From JALZMG01 sp963739975 (lineage in GTDB: Bacteria; Actinomycetota; Acidimicrobiia; Acidimicrobiales; Ilumatobacteraceae): a stretch of DNA of 64,000 bases. Of the stretch, positions 40,376 to 49,445 are shown piece by piece. Position 1 is the first letter of the stretch. Each line of letters starts with the position of its first letter. The notes below the pieces were generated by a model. The model was not told the DNA's origin, did not search any database, and saw only the letters and a program-made list of their open reading frames with translations. The position numbers and the translations under genes are program-made. The stretch covers positions 248,001-312,000 of the forward strand of contig CAVUCK010000005.1 of assembly GCA_963739975.1 (NCBI GenBank), written 5' to 3'.

Positions 40376-41729
40376 CGATCAGATCAGCACCACCCTGCGG
40401 TTCCAGATCGCCGGCCGCATCGCCCGACCGGTCGAGCAGGTCTTCGAGGCCGTCGCCGACCCCGATCAGCTCTCCAGCTACTTCACGACCGGCGGCGCCA
40501 AGGGACGCCTCGAGACCGGCGCCACGGTCACGTGGGACTTCGCCGACTTCCCTGGCGCCTTCCCCGTCCACGTCGTGGACGTCGACCCGAACCGGCGGAT
40601 CGTCCTGCACTGGGCGGCCAACGACGACACCCAGCACGGTTCGTCGTACGACACGACCGTGACGATGACCTTCGAGCCGCTCGACGACGGGCGCACGCTC
40701 GTCACGATCGCCGAGGAGGGCTGGCGCGACACCGACGAGGGCCGGGCGGCGGCGTTCGACAACTGCGAGGGCTGGACCGGCATGCTCGCCTGCATGAAGG
40801 TCTGGGTCGAGCACCGCATCAACCTCCGCGACGGCTTCTATGCCAGATGGCCTCGATCGCTCCGAAGACTCCGCTCCTCGGCCTGGGCCGGTCAAGGCCG
40901 GCCTGTGGTGGAGTGCTCACTGCGGCGGGGGCCGAACCGTAAGGGCCCCAAGCACAGGCTGGTCGGCGCGGCCCTACTACGAGACGTTGATGCCGATGAC
41001 CTGGCCGACGGCGTAGGTCACGGCGCAGGCGCCGAGCACGATCAGCACCTGGCGGATCGCCGATCGGGGGACCGAGCGGGCGGCCGAGCGGCCGATGATC
41101 GCCCCGACGAACGCGGCGGCGACGGTGGCGATCGCCAGCGAGCTGATCGTCGGTGCAGTGCCGGACACGTCGAACAGCCACGGGACCACGGGCAGCAGTG
41201 CGCCGAACAGGAAGCACACCAGCGAGGACGCCGCGGCGGCCATCGGCGACGGCAACCTCCCCGGGTCGACGCCGAGCTCGGCCCGGGCATGGACGGCCAG
41301 CGCCTCCGCCGGCAAGCGCATCACGTCGGCGGCGGCCTGCTTGGCCCGGTCCGGCTCCATACCGTCGGCCTCGTACATGGCCGCCAGCTCCTCGGTCTCG
41401 GCCAACGGGTGCAGCTTCAGCTCGCGGCGCTCGATCTCCAGCTCTCGCTCGATCAGCTCGTTCTGCGCCGACACGCTGACCCACTCGCCGGCCGCCATGC
41501 TGATCCCGCCGGCGACTGCGCCCGCCAACCCGGCCAGCCGCACGATCGACGAGCCGGCCCCGCCGCCGGCGAAACCGATGATCAGCGACACGTTGGACAC
41601 CAGGCCGTCGCTGACCCCGAACACCGCCGCCCGCGCTGCGCCGCCGGCGACCGAACGGTGCCCGTGGTGCAGCTCGTCCTGGCGTTGCATCGGCCACCAG
41701 GCTACGAGGCCGGCGCGATCCGGCCGTGA
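40368..41729 (+). CDS. SRPBCC/AHSA1-domain protein with run-on 3' end
   Basis: The first 155 codons encode a typical SRPBCC (AHSA1-like) domain: GRIARPVEQVFEAVADPDQLSSYFTTGGAKGRLETG, PNRRIVLHWAAND and the C-terminal helix EGWTGMLACMKVWVEHRINLRDGF. Such proteins normally stop here, near 40845. In this sequence no stop appears in frame until 41729, so the frame runs on antisense to the entire VIT-family gene with low-complexity Arg/Asp/Gly-rich sequence. The real gene probably ends near 40845-40975 and a stop has been lost by mutation or a base error. It is paired with the ArsR regulator. Confidence 0.6.
   Translation: MTADQISTTLRFQIAGRIARPVEQVFEAVADPDQLSSYFTTGGAKGRLETGATVTWDFADFPGAFPVHVVDVDPNRRIVLHWAANDDTQHGSSYDTTVTMTFEPLDDGRTLVTIAEEGWRDTDEGRAAAFDNCEGWTGMLACMKVWVEHRINLRDGFYARWPRSLRRLRSSAWAGQGRPVVECSLRRGPNRKGPKHRLVGAALLRDVDADDLADGVGHGAGAEHDQHLADRRSGDRAGGRAADDRPDERGGDGGDRQRADRRCSAGHVEQPRDHGQQCAEQEAHQRGRRGGHRRRQPPRVDAELGPGMDGQRLRRQAHHVGGGLLGPVRLHTVGLVHGRQLLGLGQRVQLQLAALDLQLSLDQLVLRRHADPLAGRHADPAGDCARQPGQPHDRRAGPAAGETDDQRHVGHQAVADPEHRRPRCAAGDRTVPVVQLVLALHRPPGYEAGAIRP
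40977..41690 (-). CDS. VIT1/CCC1-family iron/manganese transporter
   Basis: A 237-residue membrane protein of the vacuolar iron transporter family. It has VFGVSDGLVSNVSLIIGFAGG in the first helix, AAGEWVSVSAQNELIERELEIERRELKLHPLAETEELA (the acidic/His metal-binding segment between helices 2 and 3), and three C-terminal helices. In bacteria these move Fe2+ or Mn2+ out of the cytosol. The open frame on the opposite strand over this gene is an artefact of the SRPBCC run-on. Confidence 0.9.
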   Translation of the reverse strand: MQRQDELHHGHRSVAGGAARAAVFGVSDGLVSNVSLIIGFAGGGAGSSIVRLAGLAGAVAGGISMAAGEWVSVSAQNELIERELEIERRELKLHPLAETEELAAMYEADGMEPDRAKQAAADVMRLPAEALAVHARAELGVDPGRLPSPMAAAASSLVCFLFGALLPVVPWLFDVSGTAPTISSLAIATVAAAFVGAIIGRSAARSVPRSAIRQVLIVLGACAVTYAVGQVIGINVS

Positions 41730-41804
41730 GTCGCAGCCCGGGGACGGCCACTACAGTCCGCGCCGCAGGGAGGACCGACAACGACGTCGGATCGGGAGGT
41801 CGTG

Positions 41805-44800
41805 ATGCAGCTCCATCCAACGGCTGGGCACGGCGTGGCCGAGGCCCTCGGCCGGCTCGGCGAGCTGGCGTCCCTCCGCCAGCCCGACGACGAGCTGCTG
41901 GTGCGGTTCCTGCCCCGCTACTACTCGGAGCTGCCCGAGGGCGACGTCGACGACCGCAAGCTCGAGGACCTCTACGCCGTCGCCGTCGCCCACCTGGCCC
42001 TCGGCCGGACCAGGGCTCCGGGACATGCCGTCGTCCGCGTCATGTCCCCTGATCGGGAGCGCGACGGGTGGCACTCACCCCACTCCGTCGCTCTCGTCGT
42101 CACCGACGACATGCCGTTCCTCGTCGACACCATCCGCATGGTCCTCGACCGCCACGGGCTCGGCATCCACCTGCTCGTCCACCCGATGCTGATCGTGCGG
42201 CGCGACGAGGCGCACCGCCTGGTCGACGTGCACTCCGTCGGCGAGGCGAGCGGACCGATCGAGGCCTGGACCCAGATCGAGATCGACCGCATGGACAGTG
42301 CCGCCGCCGAGCGGGTCCAGGCCGACGTCCTGACCGCCATCGAGGACGTCCGGCGCGCCGTCGGCGACTTCGAGGCGATGCGTCAGCGGATGCTCGACCT
42401 GGCGGCTGCCGACCCGATCCTGTCCTGGCTCGCCGGCGGCAACTTCGTCTTCCTCGGTTCGGTCGAGTACGACCTGGCGGCGGACGGCGGGCTGACCCTG
42501 CGGCCCGGCAGCGAGCTCGGTCTGGCCCGCGACGATCGGCGGGCGGCCGCCCCGCGGCCGATGCCGGGCGATCGCCCGGTCGTCATCGCCCGGACCGACG
42601 ACACCTCCAACGTCTTCCGCGACGAGCGCCAGACGGTCGTGCGCGTCGCCGGACCCGGCGATCGCCAGACCAGGTTCATCGGTCTCCTGGCGACGAACGC
42701 CTACCGCGTCAGCGTGGCCGACATCCCCGGGTTCGGCCCGGCGGCGCTGTCCGCGCTGGGCCTCGACGAGCACACGATGCACTCCCACCTCGGCCGGGCG
42801 ACGCGCACCGTGCTCGAGAACCTTCCCCGCAACCTCGTCTTGGAGCAGGACCCGGTCACCGTCGCCCGGCTCGTCGCCGACATCGTCGGGCTCCAGGAGC
42901 GCCAGCTGGTGCGGGTCTTCGAGGTGCCCGAGCCCGTCGGACGCTGGGTCACCGTGCTCGTCTACCTGCCGCGCAGCCGTTTCACTGCCGAGCTGCCCGA
43001 GCGGATCGCCGACGTGGTGGCCGAGGCCTACGGCGCCGAGCAGCGGACGTTCGAGTCGTTCGTGGCCGCCAGCTCGCTGGCCCGCATCGCAGTGAGCGTG
43101 CGCCGGCCAGATGGCGCCAGCGTCGCCGATCCCGACGTCCTCGAACGGATCGTCGACGAGCTGTCGACGTCGTGGTCCGACCGGCTGCGCGAGGCGCTGG
43201 TGAACGAGGTCGGCGAGGCGCCCGGGCGGGTGCTCTACGACCGCATCGGCGCCCACGCGCCGGCGGCGTACCGGGCGGCCGTGCCCCCCGGGCGGGCCAC
43301 CGGCGACGTCCGGCGCATCGGTGCGCTGATGGCGGGCGAACGCGAGATGGCGACGGCCGTCGCCCACGACATCGACGCGCCGGAACGTGAGTGGCGCTTC
43401 CGGATCTTCCGCCGCGGCAGCCCGGCGGCGCTCTCCGAGCTCCTCCCGCTGCTCGACCACCTCGGCCTGCAGGCGCTCGACGAGCAGTCCTACCTGTTCC
43501 GGGCCGGCGACCAGCGGGTCTACCTGTACGACATCGGCGTGCGGGCGCCGGCCGGCGTGGAGATCGACCCCCGCCGGTGGTCCGACCTCCAGGCCGGCTT
43601 CGAGTCAGTGATCTCCGGCGAGCTCGAGAGCGACGGCTTCAACCGCCTCGTGCTGGCGGCCGGCCTGACGGCCCGCGAGGTCGCCGTCGTGCGGGCCTAC
43701 GGCAAGTACCTGCGCCAGATCGGCTTCGCCTTCAGCCAGTCGTACATCGAGACGACGCTGCACTCGCACCCCGCGCTCGTCGGAGATCTGATGGCGCTGT
43801 TCCACGCCCGCTTCGACCCGCACCGGCCGTCGGGGGACGAGCGCGATGCCTCGCAGCGGGCGGTGCGCGAGCGCGTGCTCGCCACGCTCGATGCCATCCC
43901 CAGCCTCGACGACGATCGCATCTGCCGGATGTTCCTCCAGCTGATCGACGCCACGGTTCGCACGAACTACTACCGGGACCGGCCGGCCGTCGCCTGCAAG
44001 CTCGACCCCCGGGCGATCGCCGAGCTGCCGCTGCCCCGACCGCGCCACGAGATCTGGGTCTGCGGACCACGGGTCGAGGGCGTCCACCTGCGCGGCGGCG
44101 CAGTCGCCCGCGGCGGGCTGCGGTGGAGCGACCGGCGAGAGGACTTCCGGACCGAGGTCCTCGGGCTGATGAAGGCGCAGATGGTCAAGAACGCCGTGAT
44201 CGTGCCGACCGGGGCCAAGGGCGGATTCGTGGTCAAACGGCCACCAGCCGACACCGATGGGGTGCGGACCGAGGTCGTCGAGTGCTACCGGCTCTTCATC
44301 CGCGGGTTGCTCGACCTCACCGACAACCTCGTCGGCGAGCAGGAGAACGTCGTCGCCCACCCGCCGGACACCGTGGTCCACGATGGCGACGACACCTACT
44401 TCGTGGTCGCTGCCGACAAGGGCACGGCCACGTTCAGCGACGTGGCCAACGAGATCTCGGCCGAGTACCGGTTCTGGCTCGGCGACGCGTTCGCCTCGGG
44501 CGGCAGCGCTGGCTACGACCACAAGGCGATGGGGATCACGGCCCGCGGCGCCTGGGAGAGCGTTCGCCGGCACGCCCGGGGGCTGGGCAAGGACGCCAAC
44601 ACCGACGCCCTCACGGTGGTCGGCATCGGCGACATGTCGGGCGATGTCTTCGGCAACGGCATGCTGCGGTCGCGCCACCTCAGGCTCGTGGCGGCGTTCG
44701 ACCACCGCCACGTGTTCATCGATCCGAACCCCGACCCGGAGGTCGCGTTCGCCGAGCGCCAGCGACTGTTCGAGGTCCCGCGATCGAGTTGGGCCGACTA

Positions 44801-46484
44801 CGACCCGGCCCTGATCTCGGCCGGTGGTGGTGTCTTCCCGCGCACCCAGAAATCGATCACGCTCAGCGCCGAAGCGCGCGCCGTGCTCGGCGCGCCGGAC
44901 CGGCCGCTGACGCCGAACGAGCTGGTGTCGGCGGTGCTCACGGCGCCGGTCGACCTGCTGTGGAACGGCGGCATCGGGACGTACATCAAGTCGGGGCTCG
45001 AGACCAACGCCGACGTCGGGGACCGGGCCAACGACGGCGTGCGCGTCAACGGCAAGGACCTGCGGGCGCGCATCGTGGCCGAGGGCGGCAACCTGGGGCT
45101 GACCCAGCTCGGCCGGGTCGAGTACGCGCTGGCCGGCGGGCTGGTCAACACCGACGCCATCGACAACTCGGCCGGCGTCGACTGCAGCGATCACGAGGTC
45201 AACATCAAGATCCTGCTCGACGCCGTCGTCGCCAACGGCGAGCTGACGACGAAGCAGCGCAACGACCTGCTCGGGTCGATGACCGACGAGGTCGCCCAGC
45301 TCGTCCTCGACAACAACAAGGCCCAGACGCTGGCGCTGCTGATCGCCAGGCGGCAGGCCCTGCCGATGGTCAACGTGCACGCCCGGTACATCGAGGTCCT
45401 GCAGAACGAGGGCTGGATGGACCGGGACCTCGAGTTCCTGCCGTCGGACAAGCAGTTGGCCGAACGCCAGGCAGCGGGCAACGGCCTGACGTCGCCTGAG
45501 TTCGCCGTGCTCATCGCCTACACGAAGAACGCCAACGTCGCCGAGGTGAACCGCTCCGACCTGCCGGACGTCGAGGTGCTGGAGGACGACCTCGTGGCGT
45601 ACTTCCCGACGGCGCTGCAGGAGCGCTACGCCGAGCAGATCCGGCGCCACCCGCTGCGGCGCCAGATCATCGCCACCCGCGTCGTCAACCAGATGGTCAA
45701 CCAGTCGGGGATCTCGTTCGACCACCGGGTCACGGAGGACACCGGTGCGTCCGTGGTCGAGGTCACCAGGGCATGGGTGGCAGCGCGCCAGATCTTCGAC
45801 TTCAGCGGGTTGTGGGCCGAGATCGACGAGCTCGACGACATCGCCATCGACGTGCAGCTCGAGCTGTTCCTCGACGCCCGCCGGATGGTCGAGCGGGCCG
45901 TGCTGTGGCTGCTGCGCCACCGCCGCCCTCCGATCGACATCGCCGCCGCGGTGGCCAAGTTCCGGCCGGGGATCTCCCGGCTCGCCACGGAGCTCGGGCC
46001 GATGCTGGTCGGGCGGATGCAGGCCGCCGTCCACTCGGGGGAGGCGTCACGGTTGGCCGCCGGCGTGCCCGAGGGGTTGGCGGAGCGAGCCGGCGTGTGG
46101 CCGCTGCTGCACACCGGGTTCGACTCGGTCGAGGTCGCCGACGCCCACGGACGCGATGTCGTCGACGTGGCCCGCGTCCAGTGGGGGGTGTTCGACCGGC
46201 TGGACCTGTCGTGGCTGTGGGACGGCATCGGCACGCTCCCGCGTTCGGACCGCTGGCAGACCCAGGCCCGATCGGCGCTGCGGGACGATCTGCTGACGGC
46301 ACTGGCCGAGCTGACGGCGGTCATCGTCGAGACCACCGACGGCGACGTCGACCGCTGGCTCGAGCTCAACCAGCGGGCAGTGGCCCGGGCCGGCGCGATG
46401 TTCACCGAGATCCGCCGCGCCGAGGGCTACGACCTGACCACGTTGTCCGTCGCCCTCCGCCAGTTGAGAAATCTGGCCCGCTGA
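41805..46484 (+). CDS. gdh: NAD-specific glutamate dehydrogenase, 180-kDa type
   Basis: Oxidatively deaminates glutamate to 2-oxoglutarate and ammonium. At 1,559 residues it is the large GDH type known from Streptomyces clavuligerus and mycobacteria (GDH180). It has N-terminal ACT-like regulatory regions (to about residue 650), a catalytic core with GGLRWSDRREDFRTEVLGLMKAQMVKNAVIVPTGAKGGFV (about residues 768-808), the NAD-binding VVGIGDMSGDVFGNGML, IVAEGGNLGLTQLGR, and a long C-terminal helical domain. ATG 41805 has GGGAGG 6 nt upstream; the GTG one codon earlier is less well spaced. It is monocistronic, followed 3 nt later by palindrome copy 4. Confidence 0.95.
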   Translation: MQLHPTAGHGVAEALGRLGELASLRQPDDELLVRFLPRYYSELPEGDVDDRKLEDLYAVAVAHLALGRTRAPGHAVVRVMSPDRERDGWHSPHSVALVVTDDMPFLVDTIRMVLDRHGLGIHLLVHPMLIVRRDEAHRLVDVHSVGEASGPIEAWTQIEIDRMDSAAAERVQADVLTAIEDVRRAVGDFEAMRQRMLDLAAADPILSWLAGGNFVFLGSVEYDLAADGGLTLRPGSELGLARDDRRAAAPRPMPGDRPVVIARTDDTSNVFRDERQTVVRVAGPGDRQTRFIGLLATNAYRVSVADIPGFGPAALSALGLDEHTMHSHLGRATRTVLENLPRNLVLEQDPVTVARLVADIVGLQERQLVRVFEVPEPVGRWVTVLVYLPRSRFTAELPERIADVVAEAYGAEQRTFESFVAASSLARIAVSVRRPDGASVADPDVLERIVDELSTSWSDRLREALVNEVGEAPGRVLYDRIGAHAPAAYRAAVPPGRATGDVRRIGALMAGEREMATAVAHDIDAPEREWRFRIFRRGSPAALSELLPLLDHLGLQALDEQSYLFRAGDQRVYLYDIGVRAPAGVEIDPRRWSDLQAGFESVISGELESDGFNRLVLAAGLTAREVAVVRAYGKYLRQIGFAFSQSYIETTLHSHPALVGDLMALFHARFDPHRPSGDERDASQRAVRERVLATLDAIPSLDDDRICRMFLQLIDATVRTNYYRDRPAVACKLDPRAIAELPLPRPRHEIWVCGPRVEGVHLRGGAVARGGLRWSDRREDFRTEVLGLMKAQMVKNAVIVPTGAKGGFVVKRPPADTDGVRTEVVECYRLFIRGLLDLTDNLVGEQENVVAHPPDTVVHDGDDTYFVVAADKGTATFSDVANEISAEYRFWLGDAFASGGSAGYDHKAMGITARGAWESVRRHARGLGKDANTDALTVVGIGDMSGDVFGNGMLRSRHLRLVAAFDHRHVFIDPNPDPEVAFAERQRLFEVPRSSWADYDPALISAGGGVFPRTQKSITLSAEARAVLGAPDRPLTPNELVSAVLTAPVDLLWNGGIGTYIKSGLETNADVGDRANDGVRVNGKDLRARIVAEGGNLGLTQLGRVEYALAGGLVNTDAIDNSAGVDCSDHEVNIKILLDAVVANGELTTKQRNDLLGSMTDEVAQLVLDNNKAQTLALLIARRQALPMVNVHARYIEVLQNEGWMDRDLEFLPSDKQLAERQAAGNGLTSPEFAVLIAYTKNANVAEVNRSDLPDVEVLEDDLVAYFPTALQERYAEQIRRHPLRRQIIATRVVNQMVNQSGISFDHRVTEDTGASVVEVTRAWVAARQIFDFSGLWAEIDELDDIAIDVQLELFLDARRMVERAVLWLLRHRRPPIDIAAAVAKFRPGISRLATELGPMLVGRMQAAVHSGEASRLAAGVPEGLAERAGVWPLLHTGFDSVEVADAHGRDVVDVARVQWGVFDRLDLSWLWDGIGTLPRSDRWQTQARSALRDDLLTALAELTAVIVETTDGDVDRWLELNQRAVARAGAMFTEIRRAEGYDLTTLSVALRQLRNLAR

Positions 46485-46487
46485 TCC

Positions 46488-46539
46488 GATTCTGAGCAAG
46501 GATCGCCGCCATATCTGGCGGCGATCGCGCCATGGAATG
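46488..46539 (+). repeat. palindromic repeat family A, copy 4
   Basis: 52-bp element 3 nt after the glutamate dehydrogenase stop and 44 bp before the gltX start. Stem GATCGCCGCCA TATC TGGCGGCGATC is perfect over 11 bp. It is 24 kb from the other three copies, so the family is dispersed rather than a local duplication. Confidence 0.9.
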
Positions 46540-46583
46540 CCGTGCCGGTCGCCCTGGGAGGTCCCCCAGTAGCGTCATCGAGG

Positions 46584-47963
46584 ATGTCACCGCGCTTTCG
46601 GATCGCTCCGTCGCCGACGGGGTTCTTCCACGTCGGTGGGGCGCGCACCGCGTTGTTCAACTGGGCGCTGGCGCGGCAATCGAGCGGGCGGTTCGTGCTG
46701 CGCATCGAGGACACCGACGAGGCACGTGGTCGGCCCGAGTGGACGCAGGGCATCATCGACGCCCTGGCCTGGCTCGGGATCAGCCCCGACGATCCGACGT
46801 TCGAGGGCCCGTACTTCCAGAGCGCCGACGCCGCCGCCCACGTGGCGGCGGCCGAGCGGCTGTTCGCCGAGGGGCGGGCCTACTACTGCGACCTCACCGG
46901 CGAGCAGGTCCAAGAGCGGGCCAAGGCGTCGGGCCGGCCCGGCTACGACGGCTACTCCCGCGACCGGGGCCTCGGCCCGGGTCCCGGCCGCGTGCTGCGC
47001 TTCCGGGTGCCCGACGGCGGGGCGACGGTGGTCCACGACGTGATCCGCGGCGCCGTGACGTTCGAGCACGACGCGCTGGAGGACTTCGTGCTGCTGCGGG
47101 GCAACGGCACGCCACTGTTCGTCCTGGCCAACGCCGTCGACGACATCACCACCGGCATCACCCACGTGGTGCGCGGCGAGGAGCACCTGCCCAACACGCC
47201 GAAGCAGCAGCTGCTGTGGCAGGCGCTCGGCCACGAGCCGCCCGTGTGGGCCCATGTGCCGGTGCTGGTCAACGAGGCGCGCAAGAAGCTCTCCAAGCGG
47301 CGAGACAAGGTGGCACTGGAGGACTACCGCAACGAGGGCTACCTGGCCGATGCAATGGTCAACTACCTGATGACGTTGGGGTGGGCGCCGCGCGGCGAGT
47401 CCGAGATCGTGCCGTGGTCGGTGATCGAGGAGGAGTTCCGGCTGGAGGACGTCACGCACTCGCCGGCGTTCTTCGACATCACGAAGCTGCGAGCGTTCAA
47501 CGGGGACTACATCCGGGCGCTGTCCATCGACTCGTTCGTTGCCGCCAGCGAGCCGTGGCTCGAGGCTGGATGGGATCGCGACGTGTACCGGGCCATCGCG
47601 CCGCTGGTGCAGGAGCGGGTCAAGGTGCTCAGCGAGATCCCTGGCTACGTCGACTTCCTGTTCGACGACCCGCAGATCGACGACGCGGCGCAGACGAAGG
47701 CCATGGCGCCCGAGTGGGCGGCCCCGTTGCTCGGTCAGGTCACTGACGAGCTCATGTCCGCCGAGTGGGAAGCGGCGACCCTGAAGCAGCTGGTAGAGCG
47801 GGTCGGCGAGCGCTTCGGGGTCAAGCCGGGCAAGGCACAAGCGCCGGTGCGCGTCGCCGTCACGGGCCGCAGCGTCGGGCCGCCGCTGTACGAGTCGCTG
47901 GAGTTGATCGGCCGGGAGCGGACCCTCGATCGGCTGCGGACGGCCCTGAAGGCCGCCGGATGA
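46584..47963 (+). CDS. gltX: glutamyl-tRNA synthetase
   Basis: Charges tRNA-Glu (and, in organisms with GatCAB, tRNA-Gln). The 459-residue protein has the class I HIGH-type motif FRIAPSPTGFFHVGGARTALF (residues 4-24), RIEDTDEARG, a KMSKS-type motif KKLSKRRDKV near residue 234, and the C-terminal anticodon-binding domain. ATG 46584 is preferred over an upstream in-frame start because it begins MSPRFRIAPSPTG; TAGCGT lies 8 nt upstream as a possible -10 box. Both tRNA-Gln and tRNA-Glu genes lie about 0.9 kb downstream. It overlaps the next gene by 4 nt. Confidence 0.95.
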   Translation: MSPRFRIAPSPTGFFHVGGARTALFNWALARQSSGRFVLRIEDTDEARGRPEWTQGIIDALAWLGISPDDPTFEGPYFQSADAAAHVAAAERLFAEGRAYYCDLTGEQVQERAKASGRPGYDGYSRDRGLGPGPGRVLRFRVPDGGATVVHDVIRGAVTFEHDALEDFVLLRGNGTPLFVLANAVDDITTGITHVVRGEEHLPNTPKQQLLWQALGHEPPVWAHVPVLVNEARKKLSKRRDKVALEDYRNEGYLADAMVNYLMTLGWAPRGESEIVPWSVIEEEFRLEDVTHSPAFFDITKLRAFNGDYIRALSIDSFVAASEPWLEAGWDRDVYRAIAPLVQERVKVLSEIPGYVDFLFDDPQIDDAAQTKAMAPEWAAPLLGQVTDELMSAEWEAATLKQLVERVGERFGVKPGKAQAPVRVAVTGRSVGPPLYESLELIGRERTLDRLRTALKAAG

Positions 47964-48664
47964 CCCTCGACACAGGCTCGTCGACCCGGCGCGACGACAC
48001 GCCCGTCGGCATCGTCCGACCGCGGCCTGTGCATCGCCGCGGGGCACGTCGTCACCGCCGCCGGTGGAGCGTCGGGCGGCGCATCGCCGTCGGGGTCCTG
48101 CTGGTCGTCGGGCTGCTCGCCGGTTACTACCTGATCAGCCTGTACCAGGTCTGGTCGACCGGGCGCGGTGACGGTGCCCGACCCGTGGACGCCATCGTGG
48201 TGATGGGCGCCGCCCAGTACGACGGTGACCCGTCGCCGGTGCTCGCTGCACGACTCGACCACGTCGTCGACCTGTGGGCCAAGGACCTGGCCCCGCTGAT
48301 CGTCGTGACGGGCGGCAAGCAGCCCGAGGACCGGTTCACCGAGGCCGAGGCGTCGGCCGCCTACCTGGTCGAACGGGGGGTCCCCGCCGAGGCGATCGTG
48401 CTGGAGGGCGATGGCGCCGACACGTACGAGTCGTTGCAGGGCGTCAGCGACCTGCTGGGGGAGCGGGGGCTCGACGAGGTCCTCATCGTGACCGACCCGT
48501 ACCACTCGCTGCGGAGTCGAATCATCGCCGAGGACGTCGGCCTGCAGGCGTGGACGTCACCGACCCCGTACAGCGTCGTCGACGGTGGCGAGTCGTTCCA
48601 GCGCCACCTCCAGGAGGCCGCCGGTGTCGCCCTCGGCCGCCTCATCGGCTTCGACGACCTCTGA
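47960..48664 (+). CDS. YdcF/DUF218-family membrane protein
   Basis: A 234-residue protein with a basic N-terminus, one membrane helix (about residues 38-58) and a DUF218 domain: VDAIVVMGAAQYDGDPSPVLAARLDHVVDLW, LIVVTGGKQPEDRFTEAEASAAYLVERGVPAEAIVLEGDGADTYESL, and VLIVTDPYHSLRSRIIAEDVG. DUF218 proteins such as SanA/ElyC/YdcF act on envelope or nucleotide-type substrates, but the activity is poorly defined. ATG 47960 overlaps the gltX stop (ATGA). Confidence 0.85.
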   Translation: MTLDTGSSTRRDDTPVGIVRPRPVHRRGARRHRRRWSVGRRIAVGVLLVVGLLAGYYLISLYQVWSTGRGDGARPVDAIVVMGAAQYDGDPSPVLAARLDHVVDLWAKDLAPLIVVTGGKQPEDRFTEAEASAAYLVERGVPAEAIVLEGDGADTYESLQGVSDLLGERGLDEVLIVTDPYHSLRSRIIAEDVGLQAWTSPTPYSVVDGGESFQRHLQEAAGVALGRLIGFDDL

Positions 48665-48670
48665 CCCGAC

Positions 48671-48735
48671 CATCCGAGGGTTTCAGCGCACCCGAGGGTT
48701 TCCAGCCCGGACGGGGTGCGCCAAACCCTCCGATG
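48671..48735 (+). terminator. long stem-loop after the YdcF-like gene
   Basis: ATCCGAGGGTTT..GCGCACCC (48672-48693) pairs with GGGTGCG..AAACCCTCCGAT (48714-48734), with one mismatch and a 20-nt loop, starting 6 bp past the stop. It separates the gltX operon from the tRNA genes. Confidence 0.6.
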
Positions 48736-48786
48736 CGGGCCAGCCGGCCGTCGCGAGCCCGCCGCTACACTGCACGACCGCTCCAG

Positions 48787-48861
48787 TGGGGAGTGGTGTA
48801 ACAGGCAACACAGCAGATTCTGGTTCTGTTATTAGGGGTTCGATTCCTCTCTCCCCAGCCA
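48787..48861 (+). tRNA. tRNA-Gln (anticodon CTG)
   Basis: Full cloverleaf: acceptor TGGGGAG/CTCCCCA, anticodon stem GCAGA/TCTGT around TTCTGGT (anticodon CTG), T-arm AGGGGTTCGATTCCTCT, discriminator G48858 and an encoded CCA at 48859-48861. Confidence 0.93.
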
Positions 48862-48899
48862 GGCGGTCCGGCGGCGCTGCTAGCCTCCCTCCGCTGCTT

Positions 48900-48972
48900 G
48901 GCCCGTTCGTCTAGAGGCCTAGGACACCACCCTCTCAAGGTGGCGGCACGGGTTCGAATCCCGTACGGGCTG
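48900..48972 (+). tRNA. tRNA-Glu (anticodon CTC)
   Basis: Cloverleaf with acceptor GGCCCGT/ACGGGCT (first pair G-U), D-arm GTCTAGAGGCCTAGGAC, anticodon stem CCACC/GGTGG around CTCTCAA (anticodon CTC) and T-arm ACGGGTTCGAATCCCGT. No CCA is encoded. Its 3' half is duplicated at 49389, marking it as an integration site. Confidence 0.93.
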
Positions 48973-48991
48973 CTAAGAAACCCCAGGTCAG
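48935..48991 (+). repeat. attachment-site-like direct repeat, proximal copy (3' half of tRNA-Glu)
   Basis: 57 bp from the anticodon loop of tRNA-Glu to 19 bp past its end, repeated at 49389-49445 with 2 mismatches; the first 39 bp are identical. Tyrosine recombinases often use the 3' half of tRNA genes as attB. Confidence 0.85.
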
Positions 48992-49388
48992 CACCGGTTT
49001 GGCGGGTCGATCGGTTGTTGACTGGGGTGGTCGTGCTACTCACTTGCTACTGCTTGCCACCTGCATCACCGCTCGGCGCCACCACTGCCGACGCTGCAGC
49101 CGCCTCTGAGCTGGGGTGACTCGGCATGGATGAACGGGTTGGCACTGCCTGGACGAACGTCTCCACCGCAATTGTGAGGTGCACTTCTTGAGACGCTCCT
49201 GCAGCTCCGGTTTCCTCGCGAGTCGGGCTCGGCGGGTCGAGCGAGCAGCGGGGGACACCTACCGTGCCGGTCGGGTCCGTAGGCCGCCCGGTGTTCGGTA
49301 CACCGTCAGGGCGCCACGTCGAACCGCAGCAAGAGCTACGCCGGGGGCCAATTCGGCGCAGCGTCGTCGTCTTCGCAATACCGAACCG
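48992..49388. other. insert between the two att-like repeats
   Basis: About 400 bp with no recognisable gene. Fragments such as GCTACTCACTTGCTACTGCTTGCC near the proximal repeat look like flanks of integrase attachment regions, but no integrase remains. It separates tRNA-Glu from a hairpin that probably was its original terminator. Best read as the remnant of an excised or decayed element. Confidence 0.5.
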
Positions 49389-49445
49389 TCAAGGTGGCGG
49401 CACGGGTTCGAATCCCGTACGGGCTGCGAAGAAATCCCAGGTCAG
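49389..49445 (+). repeat. attachment-site-like direct repeat, distal copy
   Basis: Partial tRNA-Glu copy with no 5' half, so not a functional tRNA. It is followed directly by GAGGCCCTC-TTCG-GAGGGTCTC-TTTCC, a textbook terminator, which suggests that the original tRNA-Glu 3' flank is now here. Confidence 0.85.

Noticed and set aside
20000..46590. A recurring peptide (MARLPPDLAAILAQNR-like) in frames antisense to several gene ends
   Set aside because: It is only the translation of the repeated palindrome family A on one strand; the conservation is at the DNA level.
49389..49428. A second tRNA-Glu gene
   Set aside because: Only the 3' half (anticodon loop to acceptor) is present; the 5' sequence cannot form the acceptor or D stems.
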